From: Dromaius novaehollandiae
Lineage: Eukaryota > Chordata > Aves > Casuariiformes > Dromaiidae
Direction of reading: 5' to 3'
DNA: 64,000 nt
Assembly (NCBI RefSeq): GCF_036370855.1
Contig: NC_088132.1
Span: forward strand, 67,060,841 to 67,124,840
In this document: positions 1 through 13,500 of the stretch, piece by piece
How positions within the stretch are numbered: the stretch's first letter is position 1
Layout: each line of letters starts with the position of its first letter
The notes under the pieces: generated by a model
Told to the model about the DNA's origin: nothing
What the model saw: only the letters and a program-made list of their open reading frames with translations
The model's database searches: none
Translations under genes and position numbers: made by a program

Positions 1-480
1 AAATATTCTGAGTAATTGAGATGTGAAAGGCTCCACCTACTAGTTAAAGCCTTGAGAAATGTTTGTTAGAAATGGTGCTCCCTGGGCATTGCTGCCCATG
101 CCAGATTTAGAAGAGAGAGCCGCAAAGCCCTAACTCTCATACCGTGTAACCCAGCCACCTTACAGCCGCTGACCCTCAGGGCTTGGCTTTCCAGATCATC
201 AGACAAAGGGCAGAAAAAGACTATGTTTTTCCCTGGATAATCTTCTCTAAGGAAACCCCGTCAGACTCAAACGTCTCAGAAGTTTGCTCAGAGACAGTTC
301 TGCAGCAACAGCCATTGTCAGCCAAAACCAGAAAACAAAAGAAGACAAAACCCTTTATGCACTTTGTCAGCCTCTGACTAGCTCCATCGAGGCTCTAACT
401 GGAGCTCTGTTGCAAGGCGCCCTACCCGATGAACCACAGCGCTCACCTACTCACTTCCTTCCACTTCACAGCTTTCAGTA
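1..480. other. 5' flank of embigin, no gene seen
   Basis: Mixed-composition upstream sequence with only short chance ORFs. No exon, repeat or RNA gene was recognised. It passes into the CpG island at about 480. Confidence 0.6.
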
Positions 481-1540
481 ACGCTAGCACAGCAGCAGCA
501 GGCACCTCGGAACCGCCAGCCCTGCCTCGCACCCCGCCCGCAGGGACTGCCCCACCGCGAGGGGGAGGACACGGCCCGGCGTGCCTGCCAGGCCCTCCCC
601 GCCCGCCGCGGCCTGACACCGACACGCTCGGCCCCCGCCCCATTTTGACCCCTCCTGCGGGCAGCCCCCCGCGCCGCGCCGGCAGAGCCACAGCCGGGCC
701 CGCGCCGGCCCCGTGAAGGCTCCCCGCCGGCTCTGCGGCGCCGCTGCCCGCAGTGCTGCCCTGCCGCGCCGGGTGCCTGCGCGCCGCGGGGCTGCGGCAC
801 GGCGCCGGGGCGGCCCCGGGGGCGCGGCTGGAGGCGGCGGGGCGCGGCCGGAGCGGAGCGCGGCTGCCCGCAGTGAGGCGGCGGCGGCGGCACCATGCCT
901 GGCTTCTCCGGGGAGCGCTTCGTGCGGCTGCTGCTGCTCTCGCTGTGCCTCCCGGGCGGCAGCCCCGCAGGTAAAGCTTCTCGCAGGAGGGCTCCGCTCC
1001 CCCGGCCCGGGGGGCGCTGGGGGGGCAGCGCAGGGCCGGGCCGGGGCGGCGGCATGGCGCCGCGGTGCCCTCCGCGCTGGGCAGGGTGGGCCGGCGGGGC
1101 GGGGGGAGAGGGCCGGGCCTGGGGGCGCCGCCTGGGAGCTGCGGCTGAGCCAAGGTCCTCCCTGCCCCAGAGCGGCCCCCGGGGGCTTCGGGGTGGCTTC
1201 TCTCCACCCAGGACACAACTGGTTTTACCGCGAGACTGTCGACCCTGCTTATGCGAAGGAGTGAGGCGACCCCGACCCTCCCAGGCGGTGCAGCAGCCCG
1301 TGAAGCGCCCAAGCACTTCCTTCCCCTCTGTGCTGGCTTCTGCCCTGGTACCAAAATGCCGGCGCAGCACCTGCCGCCTCGCCTCGCCCCGTCTGCGGGA
1401 GCGCGGGGGATCTCCCGGGGCGGCTGGGCGGCGAGAGCCGCTCTCTGCGTTGGCCCCGATGAGCGGGACCTCGGTGCCTCTCAGCGCTTGGTAGCGTTGT
1501 CTCACGGCGCGTCGCAGTCGGCAGCCAACAGTCCCGCTCC
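480..1540 (+). promoter_or_regulatory. CpG-island promoter of EMB
   Basis: About 1 kb of very GC- and CpG-rich sequence stands out sharply from the AT-rich surroundings and spans exon 1. GC-box-like motifs are visible (for example at 531-540, 631-641 and around 1093-1105). No convincing TATA box was seen at a suitable distance, as expected for a broad CpG-island promoter. The transcription start is not determinable by eye but should lie between about 500 and 890. No ATG occurs between about 480 and the proposed start at 895, so scanning ribosomes would meet that ATG first. Long minus-strand open frames here are artefacts of low stop-codon density in GC-rich DNA. Confidence 0.85.
895..970 (+). 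CDS. EMB: EMB exon 1 coding part: signal peptide
   Basis: Begins at the first ATG of the CpG island, with A at -3 (CACCATGC). It encodes residues 1-25 with a hydrophobic core (VRLLLLSLCL) followed by GGSPA, a plausible signal-peptidase site. It ends at GCAG|GTAAAG in phase 1. Confidence 0.9.
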
Positions 1541-4500
1541 GATGCTGGACTAGCTCTAGCGATACTGAAATCCTGCAATCTAGGAGTTCATGCCTTCCAT
1601 CTCACAGATGGGAAGGTTTGTTAGTTCACAGGTGTAGGACTTGGAGGTCAAGGCACAGTATTCAATTGTTGCTTTATCAAATAATGTGTTATTAAGTCTT
1701 TAAAAAAAAATCCCCAATCCTGTAAGTTCTACTGATATTTTACTTAAGTAATTTATTAGTGTATGCCTAGTGCGTTTTGAAGAATGCTTTTTGGAGGATT
1801 TTATATTGCATTTTTAAGTTCAACAGTTCAAATATTCATGAAGGAAACTAGACTCAAGCGTTCTGGCCTGTATTCTGCCTCTAATGGTTTTCTGTAGTTT
1901 GAGAGCGGGCCAGCCACTTCTAAGGAGACATGAAGTAATTTATAAAATTAGTGGATTTCCATTGTTAATCATTGTTTTTGATGTGTGGTAACGGAAGGAA
2001 TATCAGGTTGCCATGCAAGATGCAAGTAATGGAGCGTGTTTTGCTAACACCAGAAGTTCTGCCCACTATGTGTACGTGACCATTAATGTTGTGAGTTTAA
2101 TTAACCATCAGTGACTTAGCTCCATTTTCAGTGTGCAGTATGCAGCTAGGCAGTTACACGTTTCTTGGTGCCTCTGTTCCCCTTCCCGAATACTGTTCCC
2201 TCCTTGATGATAACATAACTTCCATAAAACTTAGAGAAATTTTATATGAAAATGTGAAAAGGCAGAAAAACTGTTTTGCAGGTCTCAAGCTTGTTGAAAC
2301 TACTATATCTATAATAATATATGTAGCGTGTATATATAAAATATATGTAGTATGTATGTGTGTATATGTACATGAGAGAGATTTACTTAGAAGTCCTTTC
2401 TAACAGTTTCTTCCATCAGTGAAAAAGTTTTGTTACTGTAAGTGGACTGATATTTGTAGGAACCTGTTAGTCACATCATGACAAGCAAGCCATAATGATT
2501 TTTTTTGCTGATGACTACTACTACCAAAAATTATACCCAATGGTCACGGAAGCAATTCTGAATTTCAGAGTGCACTTATGCAAAATCATCAGGGAAATTG
2601 TATCCTTTTCTGCCATAAAATTCCTGTTTGGGGAGTGATTTCCCCAAATCTACCATATTTCTAAAGTGATGGATATCATATCTAGTTTTGATCAGATATC
2701 AGTAACTGGGGTCACCTGTATTAGTACCCTTTACCTGTATAAAGTAAGGCTATTGGTTTTCATATTTACATTAAATGTTTTCATATTCATGTGAAATAGG
2801 TGCATTAAGTAGAAAGGCTTCATGCTGCAATTTTCATGCTGTCTTAAATGTGGGGAAGTGTATTTTATTCTTCCCTCAGTTAATAACTTACAAAAACTCG
2901 GTCAGGAATTAGCACAGGAACTAGGTGAACACCCCATCAAAGGGAAGCTAACATTACCTTGGAGGGAGATGTACTAAAACTGCCTTCTAGTGAAGTCCAG
3001 AAACAAGATGTATTCTGGAGGTGTGAGGATTCAAATTTAAGTGAACCTGCAAACCAGCATGTTTCTTCAAACGGAATTAATGTTTGCGGTTAAATGCAAC
3101 CTAAGGAAGTACCATGTGCGAAAGGATGATACCACTGATAGGTGGGTTAGATATCCTGCAGCTGGTCCGGCAGATACCAAAAGAGAAAAGGCTTTCTAGT
3201 TTTCATTTGGGGATAAATAGCTTGCTTAGTTTTGTGTTCTATCAACTCTGTCCTTTAAATCTTCATAATTGTTTGCTGGATTTTTCAAAATAATTAAATA
3301 ACCAATCACTTCTATTCTACATTGAGTTGAGGATAACTTCAGGTAAATATTAAATGCCAAGACACATTCTTCAGAGCTTGTTGCTTCCTTTAGTTGCCCA
3401 GTTCAGTTTTCTGGATTAGTTGTACTGTATGCTGCCAGATTCCTTTAACAAAAGCAAACCTACTACATCCAATCTTCTAACTTCTGCCTCTGAAAACTCA
3501 CCGAGTTAGGCGAGCAGAGGAAATGCCTCGTTTCCTATAGACTTTGCTTCATTGTTGGCTTTCTCTGGTTTGTCCTGAAGGAAGGACTTTAATCGAGGTG
3601 TTTCAGGCTCCCTCATTTGGGTTCTCTGGTGCCTAATGAGAGCTCACGCTGCAGCTGTTCCCATAACAGGGGCACTATGAAGTTCTCCAGCCTGGCAGCC
3701 AGTTTCAGATGTTACTGAATGCTTTGTGCACTTGCAGAGAGTATAACTGATACTAAATTAATTGACATTAAATTAAACATTAATGATGTTAAATTAAACC
3801 GAGTTGTATCTCAGACTTCTCCTATTCAGCCACTTTTCTCCATTGCACTCTTGTGAAGATAGTAAAGTGGGCCAGGCTGTTTGTAGGACTCTAAAGCAAG
3901 AGCAAAAAAATTAAAAGCCTGAAATTGCTCCGATTATAAGTACAGCAGACCCCCTCTTTATCTCTAAAATATTGGCTGTAGTAGGGAGCAGAAGAAGGGC
4001 AGAAAAATAAATTAATGACTGCATGCTCTCATCTACTCCTTTCTCTGTAAAGATCAGGGCAACAAGAACCCAGCAATCCACCACTTAGATTAGATTTAAT
4101 CAATAGGCTAAGGCATTCAGCCCTGAGCCAGTAGTTTCTGAGAAGTTACTGTACTTTACTTACATCACACTGTCTGGCTTGATGACACTGGGCATCCAGT
4201 GGTGGTTTGTCTTGATCTATGCTGTTCAGCAGGATGCATATGAGAGGACAGGACAGAGACGCAGTGTTACTTCTGTGCTACATAGGTCTACATATAGACA
4301 GGTATGAGCTAAGATATAGAAGCAACTCTGACTAGAAATGACATTACTTGACTGTTTTCAGTTGGTAAATTCAGTATGTGAATCAAGATGAGAACTCTAT
4401 TAGTATGCAACCCATGTTGCAGGTTATCTGGCTTCTTTGCAGAGAGATAACAGAGCTGCTGCACAGCTTGGTACTGACACCTTCTAAATTTATCATCCTG

Positions 4501-7500
4501 GAAGATTTTTAATTACTATGCAGATGATGCATCTACTAAGCTGACACAAAGTCAGGTGATCCGTGCGAACCTTCGAATGTCTCAAGACACTGCACAGATG
4601 TAAAATTCATGGACTTTTCTTCAACCTTATCCTTAATATCAGAAGTATAATAGCCTTCCCTGCTCTAATCACCTCTGTCAAGCAGAGAATAAGACCTACT
4701 GTCCTAACCAACTGCATGACAAGCTAGCAGATATTCAGGCTAAGCAAATTTCATAAGTTCTTTGCTCGAGGGGAAAAAAACAAAATGGGGGAAAAAATTG
4801 ACTATGGGACCAATGGACTGATTAACTGTGAGGAAAGAAAGTGCCTGTTGTTAAGAACCACTGATGCTTTTTTTTTTTTTTTTTTTTTAAATTTTGCTCC
4901 TTGGCATCTTATTTCACTCTTAATCCAAGTGCATGATGGGCAGTTTATGAGAGAGCATATGGTGCAAGTGAGACATGAATCTGACATGGTGTAGAGTACC
5001 TGCACACTGGAGACACCTATGGGAGATTCTGTGGATCGTCTATGCATACAGTGCTGAAATGGGATAGGAGTATGGTTAGTGTTGTTCACTTGAAGGAGCT
5101 GGCAGTGTGCTCACTACCTTCTGCTGAAGGAACATGGTTTCTCAGCATGTCTGAACGTACTCAAAAAAACCTGTGGTGTAGCTTTTCACTTTTCACCCTA
5201 TGCTTGCTACTATTGAATATTTAGCAGAGCTTGCTGACCCCTTCCTGGTTTTAATTATGACTGCATATGTTTTAAAACTTTTTTCTTTTTTGGCTACACA
5301 TACAGCTTTGTAAACATTGGTCAAATCATTTAAAAGTTACTGATGTGAGAGTGCTCTGCGTCTGAGGAACAGCACATCCCACTGCAAGTTCTAGAGCAGT
5401 AGACTATGTCCTGGAATATCTAAGCATATAGGGATATAACGTTTATTCTGAGCTAATTTTACCACCCAAATGTGGGAAGGGAAAGGAAGCCAAAAGAATC
5501 TTCATCTTCATAAATCACATAGGGACCAGGAATCCTTAGTGCAAGAGAGAGACAGCAGCATACTCAGAAACTAAACAAATCCTGTCCCTTTTCCCCTACT
5601 GTCCTTTCTGCAGTCAGGAACATAAAGCAAAACCCAGGAGCTTTGCCTGGCTGTTACAAAAATTGTTTTATAGGAACAAAATTAGATTTGTGATGATGGT
5701 AAGGAAGCTGGAGCCTGGTAACAGTGATTAGCATTGCTTGGTGAAATCCATGTTCCATGCCAGTTAGGCCTTTTGCTTTGTTCGTCAGAGTGATAATGGA
5801 AGGTAAGGAGGTTGTTCGTTACGTCAAAAAACAGGATAGGCAGGTGTCGTGCTGTAATGGAGTCCTTACGCTATTACTGAATCTGCCAGTCTATGTTTAA
5901 AAGTAATAAATTAGGGCTGATGTTAAGCTGTGATGGTCTAAGCCCACAGACAAGACAGGATTTGAGTAGATTGCAATTTTATTAGGCTACTGAAATAACC
6001 TGAAGAAGAGCATTGCCTAACAATAGACTTGCTACAGGAAAAGAGGGGCTTGTCTTTTTATAGAGCAGATCTGAACAAAGAAGCTCTCTTTCAGGTTATT
6101 ACAGAGGTCAAATAAAAGATACTACCTCTGTTCTCAAATCTTCTGTTGCCTAAAATAAACTAAACTGGCTGATATTCAACTGGTGAAAAGTAATTCTTTA
6201 GTATTTTGGCTGTACATACTTAGAATTTAGGAGAAAAAAATACAGGTAGTAGGCTGAGGTGAGGGGTTTCTGTTAAAATTATTTTCAGGAACTAGATATT
6301 TCTAACTTGGCTCCACTGAGAAGGAATAAAGTTTCTTTAAACACTTCTTTTTTTCTTTCTTTTTCTCTTTAGATTTACCCATGACAACACAAGATGCCAG
6401 CCAAACTCAGGGGAACTTGTTGACTCAAATGCCAACTGGACTTAATGAATCATCTCCTGGTAATCATTTTATTTCAGTACACCTAAAGCGATAATATTTT
6501 TCCCAGTGCTCCTGAGTGGAGGATGGATACATCCTAAGTATCACCTGGAATTTACAATTTCATACTAATTAAATCTTTTGAATCTTCTTCAGAAGAAACA
6601 GAAGTAAATGCCTTTTAAAGCCTCTGCGACAGTTTGTGTCATAAGAATCTTCAGGCCTGTGGGAAAAAGCTATCGGACTGCCACTTGCATGGTCCGCTCC
6701 CGTTAGGCATACATGCCATCATAGCAGACAGTGATTCTAGAGAATGGACCGTTCCCAAACTAGAACAGGAGGTTCTGTTCTAGTGTATATTCCTGAAATT
6801 TATGTGAGGACTCCTTTTGCCTCTGTGTTAGTACAATGTGCAATGATGTCTTCATGTCACTGAGCCTGCTAGCTTCAGCTGTCTATTCCTTTTGAAAATT
6901 AGGGATGTGTCCCAACCTTCTGCTGTCCCTGCACTTTATTCACCATACTCCAGATAATTCTGGTTGAGATAGGGAGCAGGGAATAAGTTCCAGATAAGAG
7001 AAGAAATTGGTGATTGTTGATCCCACCTCTGTTTTCTTTGTAAAGATCAGGACTGCAGGAATTCAGCCATGCACTAAAGGTCATGCCGATTAATCCAAAT
7101 CCAACATGGACTAAGTTACATATAAACATGTGGCAAGTTCTGACAAGTTACTCCAACCACACTGTCTTTGAAGATGCTATTTATCTCGTGTTCATCTTAA
7201 TCTTCTGAGCTTTCTAGCACACTGTGTGTGAGAGAAACGGAGGGAGTACAATAGCTAATAGATGCAATAACCATATATATGTACATACACACACATTATA
7301 TGTATGCATGACCTAAAATACACAAGGTATTTTGTATAATATGACCTCACCTAACTTTTTTCATTTGGTATGTGAATCGAGGAAGAAAGCCAATATGAGA
7401 ATCATACTGGTGTGCAAGCCCCTCTACAGGTTGTTTAGGTTTTTTGCAGATAGATAACAGAACTACCATACAACCTGGCACTAGTGTCTTTTAAATTTAC

Positions 7501-10500
7501 CATCTTGGGGAATTTCAGTTACTAACCAGGTGAGGCATGTACTAGGCTGACATAAACTCTGGTGATCCATTTGACAACCTTGTAATGCTCTCAAAGTGTT
7601 TGCACACACACACAGAGGAGCAATTCCAGACCTTCAGCAGCCTTCCCGTTTAATTTCAGGGGAAAACATTTGGGCCAGTTTGTTTCTCCATCAGATGGAA
7701 ATAGAGGCTTACTCGCACTTCTGTCTAGAGAAACAGCATTTACTGTCTAGGACTGGGAGACAGTTTCATAATTTGGTTGCTTAAAAAAAGCCATGTGGGA
7801 CCAGTGGGTGGGACTGACAATAATGCTCTACTATCAGAAACTACCAAATGCACTAGCCTGAAGCTCTGTTCTTCCACATCATCCACCTCAATATACAGGT
7901 TTACTGTTAGTTACACTGGCTGAAGCACAAGGCAAGGTATGAAAGCACAGATGGTACAAGCCAGGCATAATGCTGATTGCCTGTAGCATAGCATACCTAG
8001 TGTCATGCGCTGACATGTCGAGAAGGAAAAAACTTGCTTTACAGAACTGGCAGGCAGTTTGAGAGGCATGTGGCACCTCTGCTTAAGCTTGCTCAGAGAT
8101 GCCTTTAATGCAGCCCCCTAGCAGGGACCTCCTTTAGCATAACTAGATTTTGGCAACAATTGTAGCTGGGAGGCACTTTTTTTTTTTAAGAACTTTGCGG
8201 TAAACTTCAGTATTTTATGCAAGAAAAGGGAAGAAGAAATATTTGGAGATTGTCTAGGCTTTCAGAGATACTGCTTCCACTGCGCAGTGATCAACTCTGT
8301 CACCAAGTGCTTAGAGAGGACTGAAGCCATAGCCCTGCTTTTCTCTATTTTTCTCTCCTGCTTTGGGACCTTTGCACTCCTTGGGCAGGAGTGATCAAGA
8401 TCCCCTTTCCTTCTGCAAAAACTGGAATTATTTTCTCTGTCTTACTGCTTATATAATTTCTGAGATGTATTCTAAAATAACTGACAAAATTATTTTGCAA
8501 GCAGGTGAACCACATATGGTTGTGTGGTTTCTATTTCTGTCTCATCACTTTAGTTGAAAGAAAATTAAATTTGTTTAGAACAGCTTTATTTTTCACCTTT
8601 CAGAGCCCATGATGACTACACGAGTTGTCAACCGGCAAACTCGGGAGAGCGTTTCAGATCACTCACCAGTTGGACATAGTGTATCTACACCTGGTAAAAA
8701 CAAGCATATGTCATCTTAAACTTGAATTGTTAAATTTTGTTTTTTATTCATCATGTGGTTATGAAAGATTTATTTTAGTTGACATTACCAGGACATATAG
8801 TTTGATAAAATCAAGGTCATTTAAGTCCTGCTTAAAGCTGTATAGAAAATAATCATAGAAAGTGGAAAAAGTGAAAATTGCTGTAATTGTACTGAATTGT
8901 CCTTTCCTTTAAGTATAGTTTCTACTGTCTTCTCATAGGGATGTGCTTCAGTTTACTTGTAACTTTTATACAGATAGTATAATACTAGTGAAACAGTTAT
9001 TTGTGTAGATTTGGACAGATGATATTTTCTTAGCTGGCCTAAATGTTTTGTTAAAGCTGTAGTTTATTCATTTGCTTTCCTGCTCTATTTTTGAAATGCA
9101 GACAGCATGAGAGCAAGTCTAGTGGTAGGAACAAACTGTGTCTTATGCTCACTATTGGCTACCTGACAGCTGTATCAAGCTTTTTAGAGCTTTATAAAGG
9201 TAGTTTCTGAATAGTATGCTGTCCATAGTGCTACAGAAATGGGATTTCGCTGGCCATCCTAGTCCTTTTAAATGTCATTTCCTTTCCTGAAAGGAAGTGA
9301 GTATCTTTCAGTCAGGCATATGATGGTGTTTATCAATATTCTTTATGTAGGGAAGGAAATTCCCCTCAGTATAGAAGGAGTTTTGTGGAGCAGTGAGAAA
9401 CTCTGACCAGGTTCCAGTGTAGCCCAGGGCATTCAGTGGAGCTGCCTCTGGAGTAGATAATCTACCTCTAGCTTTCTGGCTGTGTTAACTTGTAGTGGTT
9501 TTGAAAATAACCATGGTCTGTCCTCCCATTTTTTTCTCCTTGTATTTTTTTTTTCATTTTTATTTTTTATTTAATTTTCTGAGTCTTACTTAAACATTGA
9601 TTTAGTCGCATACGGTTCAAGAGACGAACCAGTAGGCTTCAGGAAAAGAATATGTATAGGTGACTCTTTGAATCAGTCTGTAAAATAGGTAGCTATTCCT
9701 TTCCTACAGTATTTTTTGACATTCATAATTACTTTATTATATCAAAAAGCCAACAGCTATCTTCTTAAAATGGCAGGATTACTAGAACAGTGGCCACAAA
9801 ACACTGCTACTTTTAAAATTCTGACTATTAACACATAAGGTGTATGTAAAGAGTCTCCATAGGAATCAGCCTTTGGAAAGGTCTCTGCTTTCAAAAAAAA
9901 AAAATTACCGTAAAAAAACAATAACAATATCATAGTGACACTCTACTTCATGATTACCACTATAGGATCATAATGTATCACTTCACTTCCCCTACAACCT
10001 TATTAGGTCCAGATCTGACCACACAAGACTTTAAGCAGGCAGTTGAGGAGAAGGCATCTAACTTCACTGATTTGGTGTATGAGGTACTCCTATCTGGTAA
10101 GTATGCTATTTTATTTTTCAGTTAAACCGAATGCCTACAGTTGCACACAATCTTTTGTTTTGAGTTGCCATGTAAGAAGTTATAACGAGCTTCCTGGACA
10201 ACTAAAAGAGTGATCTCACTGGGAAGTACTTAAAATTCGTGGAGGTCAGTTGGAAGTCCTTTACAAAGTATTGGAATGATATTTTAAGGACATAATAGCA
10301 CAGCGTTTGTCCTGTATTTTCTTCTGGTAGAAATAAACAAATAGTGAGGTAATGTCTGTTTCTTGTTCTGATACAGGTATTCTTGGTATATGGTTCTCTG
10401 CTTATAGAGATGCCGCAGATATCAGCCTTTCTAATGGCTAGTCTCTAACAACGTAGCAGTTTCATTTTTCATTCTTTTAGAGTGCAGTTTTTTTAAAAAT

Positions 10501-13500
10501 GATGGATCTCAAATGGCACCCATTCTATTTTTTAGCCACTTTTTAATCTGACTGTAAAAACTTCCACTATTGTGAAACTAATTCCATTCGCAAAATCACT
10601 TTGATCAGAAACAACCAAAGTGAGTTACGTTTGGCTCAATTATTAGATCCATTTATTAAACTCAGTAAGTGAGTTGCCGTGATTACGACTTTGCTTTGCT
10701 GTGAAAGACCGAGGTGTTGTACCTCTAAGCTTAACTACAGGTCAATGGATTCTGTAATATTTCAGATAAGACTTGGAGTTCAAGGTGTGGTGTTCCATAA
10801 ACTTCAAATGTCTCTGCCAGACCCAAATAAAGCTTAAAACATTTTAAATGAGTAGTTTGTGCTTTTTCACTTCAACCAGATTCTGCTTTTTTTTTTTTTT
10901 TTTGACATGAATTTCATTAGTAAGTCAGCAAGCTATACTTTAAAACTTCCTTTCCTCTTGGAAAGGATTTCAGCTGTGAAAAACAGCCTGGTTTTGTACC
11001 CATCAAGGATATGCCTGGGGTTGAGGTGGGGCCCAGAATAATTTCTTATAGAGTATTTAGGTGGACTAACCACAGTTGTATCTAGAAGGTATAAAAGGAA
11101 AGTCCAATTATGAAATAAAATGTTAGTGTCTGAGAGTACAAAGTAGGTTATTTTTGCTTCGTTTTGTTTTTTTTTCCATAAAAGTTCATAGAGATCAGAG
11201 AGCCTGACTGTTTGCTGTTGAAACCTACTATCCATTTATGCACATATTGTATACTCAAGCTGGTTAAAAGACATAAAAGGGTCAGTTTTCCTACTGTTTG
11301 GGAATCTTTTCACGTTGCTATATGTAATGCTATTGGTATGCTAATAAGAAGGCAAAGGCCTTATAAATAAGTGGGTTTGAAGATTATGGTTTCAAGATGA
11401 CTATTTCACTGGCAACAAGGCAGTACCTGTAAGTTCAAGGTATCAGGAAAATTTGCAACTGGCTGAAAACTAGATGCTTACAGATATTTACAAGTCTACC
11501 TCTTTTTGATATTAGTAATTTTTTTTTATTTCATACTCATTCCATTACTGCTAAATTTTGCTTTTTAATAGCAGTGCAGTCAAAAAAGAGGTTTAGATAG
11601 TGAGCATAGTAAGAAGATACTGATTTTTCTGATGAGAACTATACTTAATATATTTTGGGTTGGATTAAATGACACAGAAGCATAGGCCTGTCTTGCTTTC
11701 AGTGAAATGGATATCTGTGTTTCTATATTTGAGCCCATTAGCAAGTTTATCTATAGAATAAAGTGACTACATCTGTTTTGGTAATGCATAAGTTTCCGTC
11801 TTTCACTTAGACATGTTTTATAAACCTATTGTGAAAGGCTGATGGTCTAGCATTGTAGTTTTGCTAACATCAGAAAGTATAAGAATCACAGATCGTAACC
11901 ACCTGTAATCAAGCACATCTCAAACACAATCTTTCAAACTTTTCTTCCCCTAAAATGAAGAAATATGATGCTTCTTTCATATAATCACTTTTTTTTTCTT
12001 GTTAGGTGTTTCTGGTACTCCTGTGGAAAAAAATATCACTTTGGACAGTCCAGCTAAAGTTGAGCTTTCATGCAGCCTGGCCAATAAATATCCTCATTTG
12101 AAAATTGTTCAAGTGGCTTGGAAGAAGGGAAATGAAACAATCAAGCACATCAATAAAACTGAAAATAGCTGGAGCATCCAGTAAGTAGCATTCTTGGCAG
12201 TTTGACTTGCAGGTTCTGGTGAATTACATCACATGTATATACACAGCCCAAAACTAATGATGTTTTGTATATCAGAAAAGAGTACAAACCAAATGTATTT
12301 GATAAATTAATGGCTGTAATCAACATATTGAAACTGAAGGAAAAGAAAAAAGACTGCAGTTATCCTAAGCCTGGAGGAAGAGCTCCTGCTTTCTTCTAGT
12401 GCTGGAGAAAAAAGCATTCTTCCAGACAGGAGTATAGGATAAGAACCTGGTTCTTCCAGGTTGTAATTCTGTTCAGTAGTTGAAATAGTGATCTCGGTTT
12501 GCTGCGCTGCTAACTCCCCCATTTTCCACCATTCTCCCCGCCACCCCTCCCCAAGCTATGCCATTCAGAAGACAGTCTGAAAGGCATCAGTGGTCAGTTT
12601 TTCTTCGTAGTCAAAAAAATGAAAAGAGAAGAAGGAATCAGCTTTACAGAAAAGAATATTTAAATTGTTGTAAAGCTCTTCTTAACTCTTCTTGTATTTC
12701 ACCACTCTGTGGAGACTCTAGGAATCTTCTTCGTCTAGAAAATCTTCTTCATTTATACATTTTACTATTGGCCTTTGAAAATCTATAAATGGGCTAGTTT
12801 TAACCAGGTAGTCTCATGTTGATTTCTGTGTATATTCAGTTTCTTAACCTCAGTAATGTCCATATAAAATTTCTGTGATAAAAAACATGATGAGAACATT
12901 CTAGCACTTTTCTACTATTCCATATGCACAACCACAATCTATGTAAATTTTCTTCAAAGTGCCTGTGAAGTAGATGGAGTCCAGCATTTTCTCTGCAGTC
13001 AAACTGTTAGGTGACAGTTCTTTTAAAATTCTTCTGTTTTGGAGCTACATTAACCCATTGACTGGCAGGCTTTAAGAAAGCACAGACTGTTTTAATTATC
13101 CGGTCCGATGTCCTGCATAGCTCATGCTATAAATTTCACATGGTAAACCCACTTCTAACTCAATAATTTTTTGTTCAATTGGATCATATTGCTTAAAAGA
13201 CACTTCGCCTTTGCTGGGTACCTGTGAGCAATAAGGATGGAAATGGTGTTCACATTCCTTAGCAACCATGTGCTTTTCTTTCTTGTTTTCCTAAAAATGT
13301 CATGCTCTTTCTACATTGCACTAAACCTGAATCCTAGCGTTTCAACAATGTATGTTCTGTGCTCCACTGCTAATCTCTTCTGGCTTCTTTATAACTGCTA
13401 CTGATGGCTAACTAACATTGTAAGACAACAAAGAAATATAAGCAAAAGAGCAAAACAGTGAAACTTTTTTTTATTTTAGATTGACAGTCACAGATGAAAA

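Larger units (their letters stand above)
971..6372 (+). other. EMB intron 1 (5.4 kb)
   Basis: Runs from GTAAAG to a T-rich tract ending in TTTAG. The first ~550 bp continue the CpG island. A TA/TG-rich low-complexity stretch lies at about 2305-2375, a 21-nt poly-T at 4868-4888, and a block at about 3965-4830 resembles part of intron 2. No other gene was recognised. Confidence 0.85.

Noticed and set aside
443..1505. Long overlapping ORFs on both strands (up to 352 codons on the minus strand)
   Set aside because: They lie in the CpG island, where stop codons are rare by composition. They are Ala/Arg/Gly/Pro-rich and show no domain; only the 895 start joins the embigin exons in frame.
12558..12788. 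76-codon ORF in intron 5
   Set aside because: No recognisable similarity, and it falls inside a well-supported intron.
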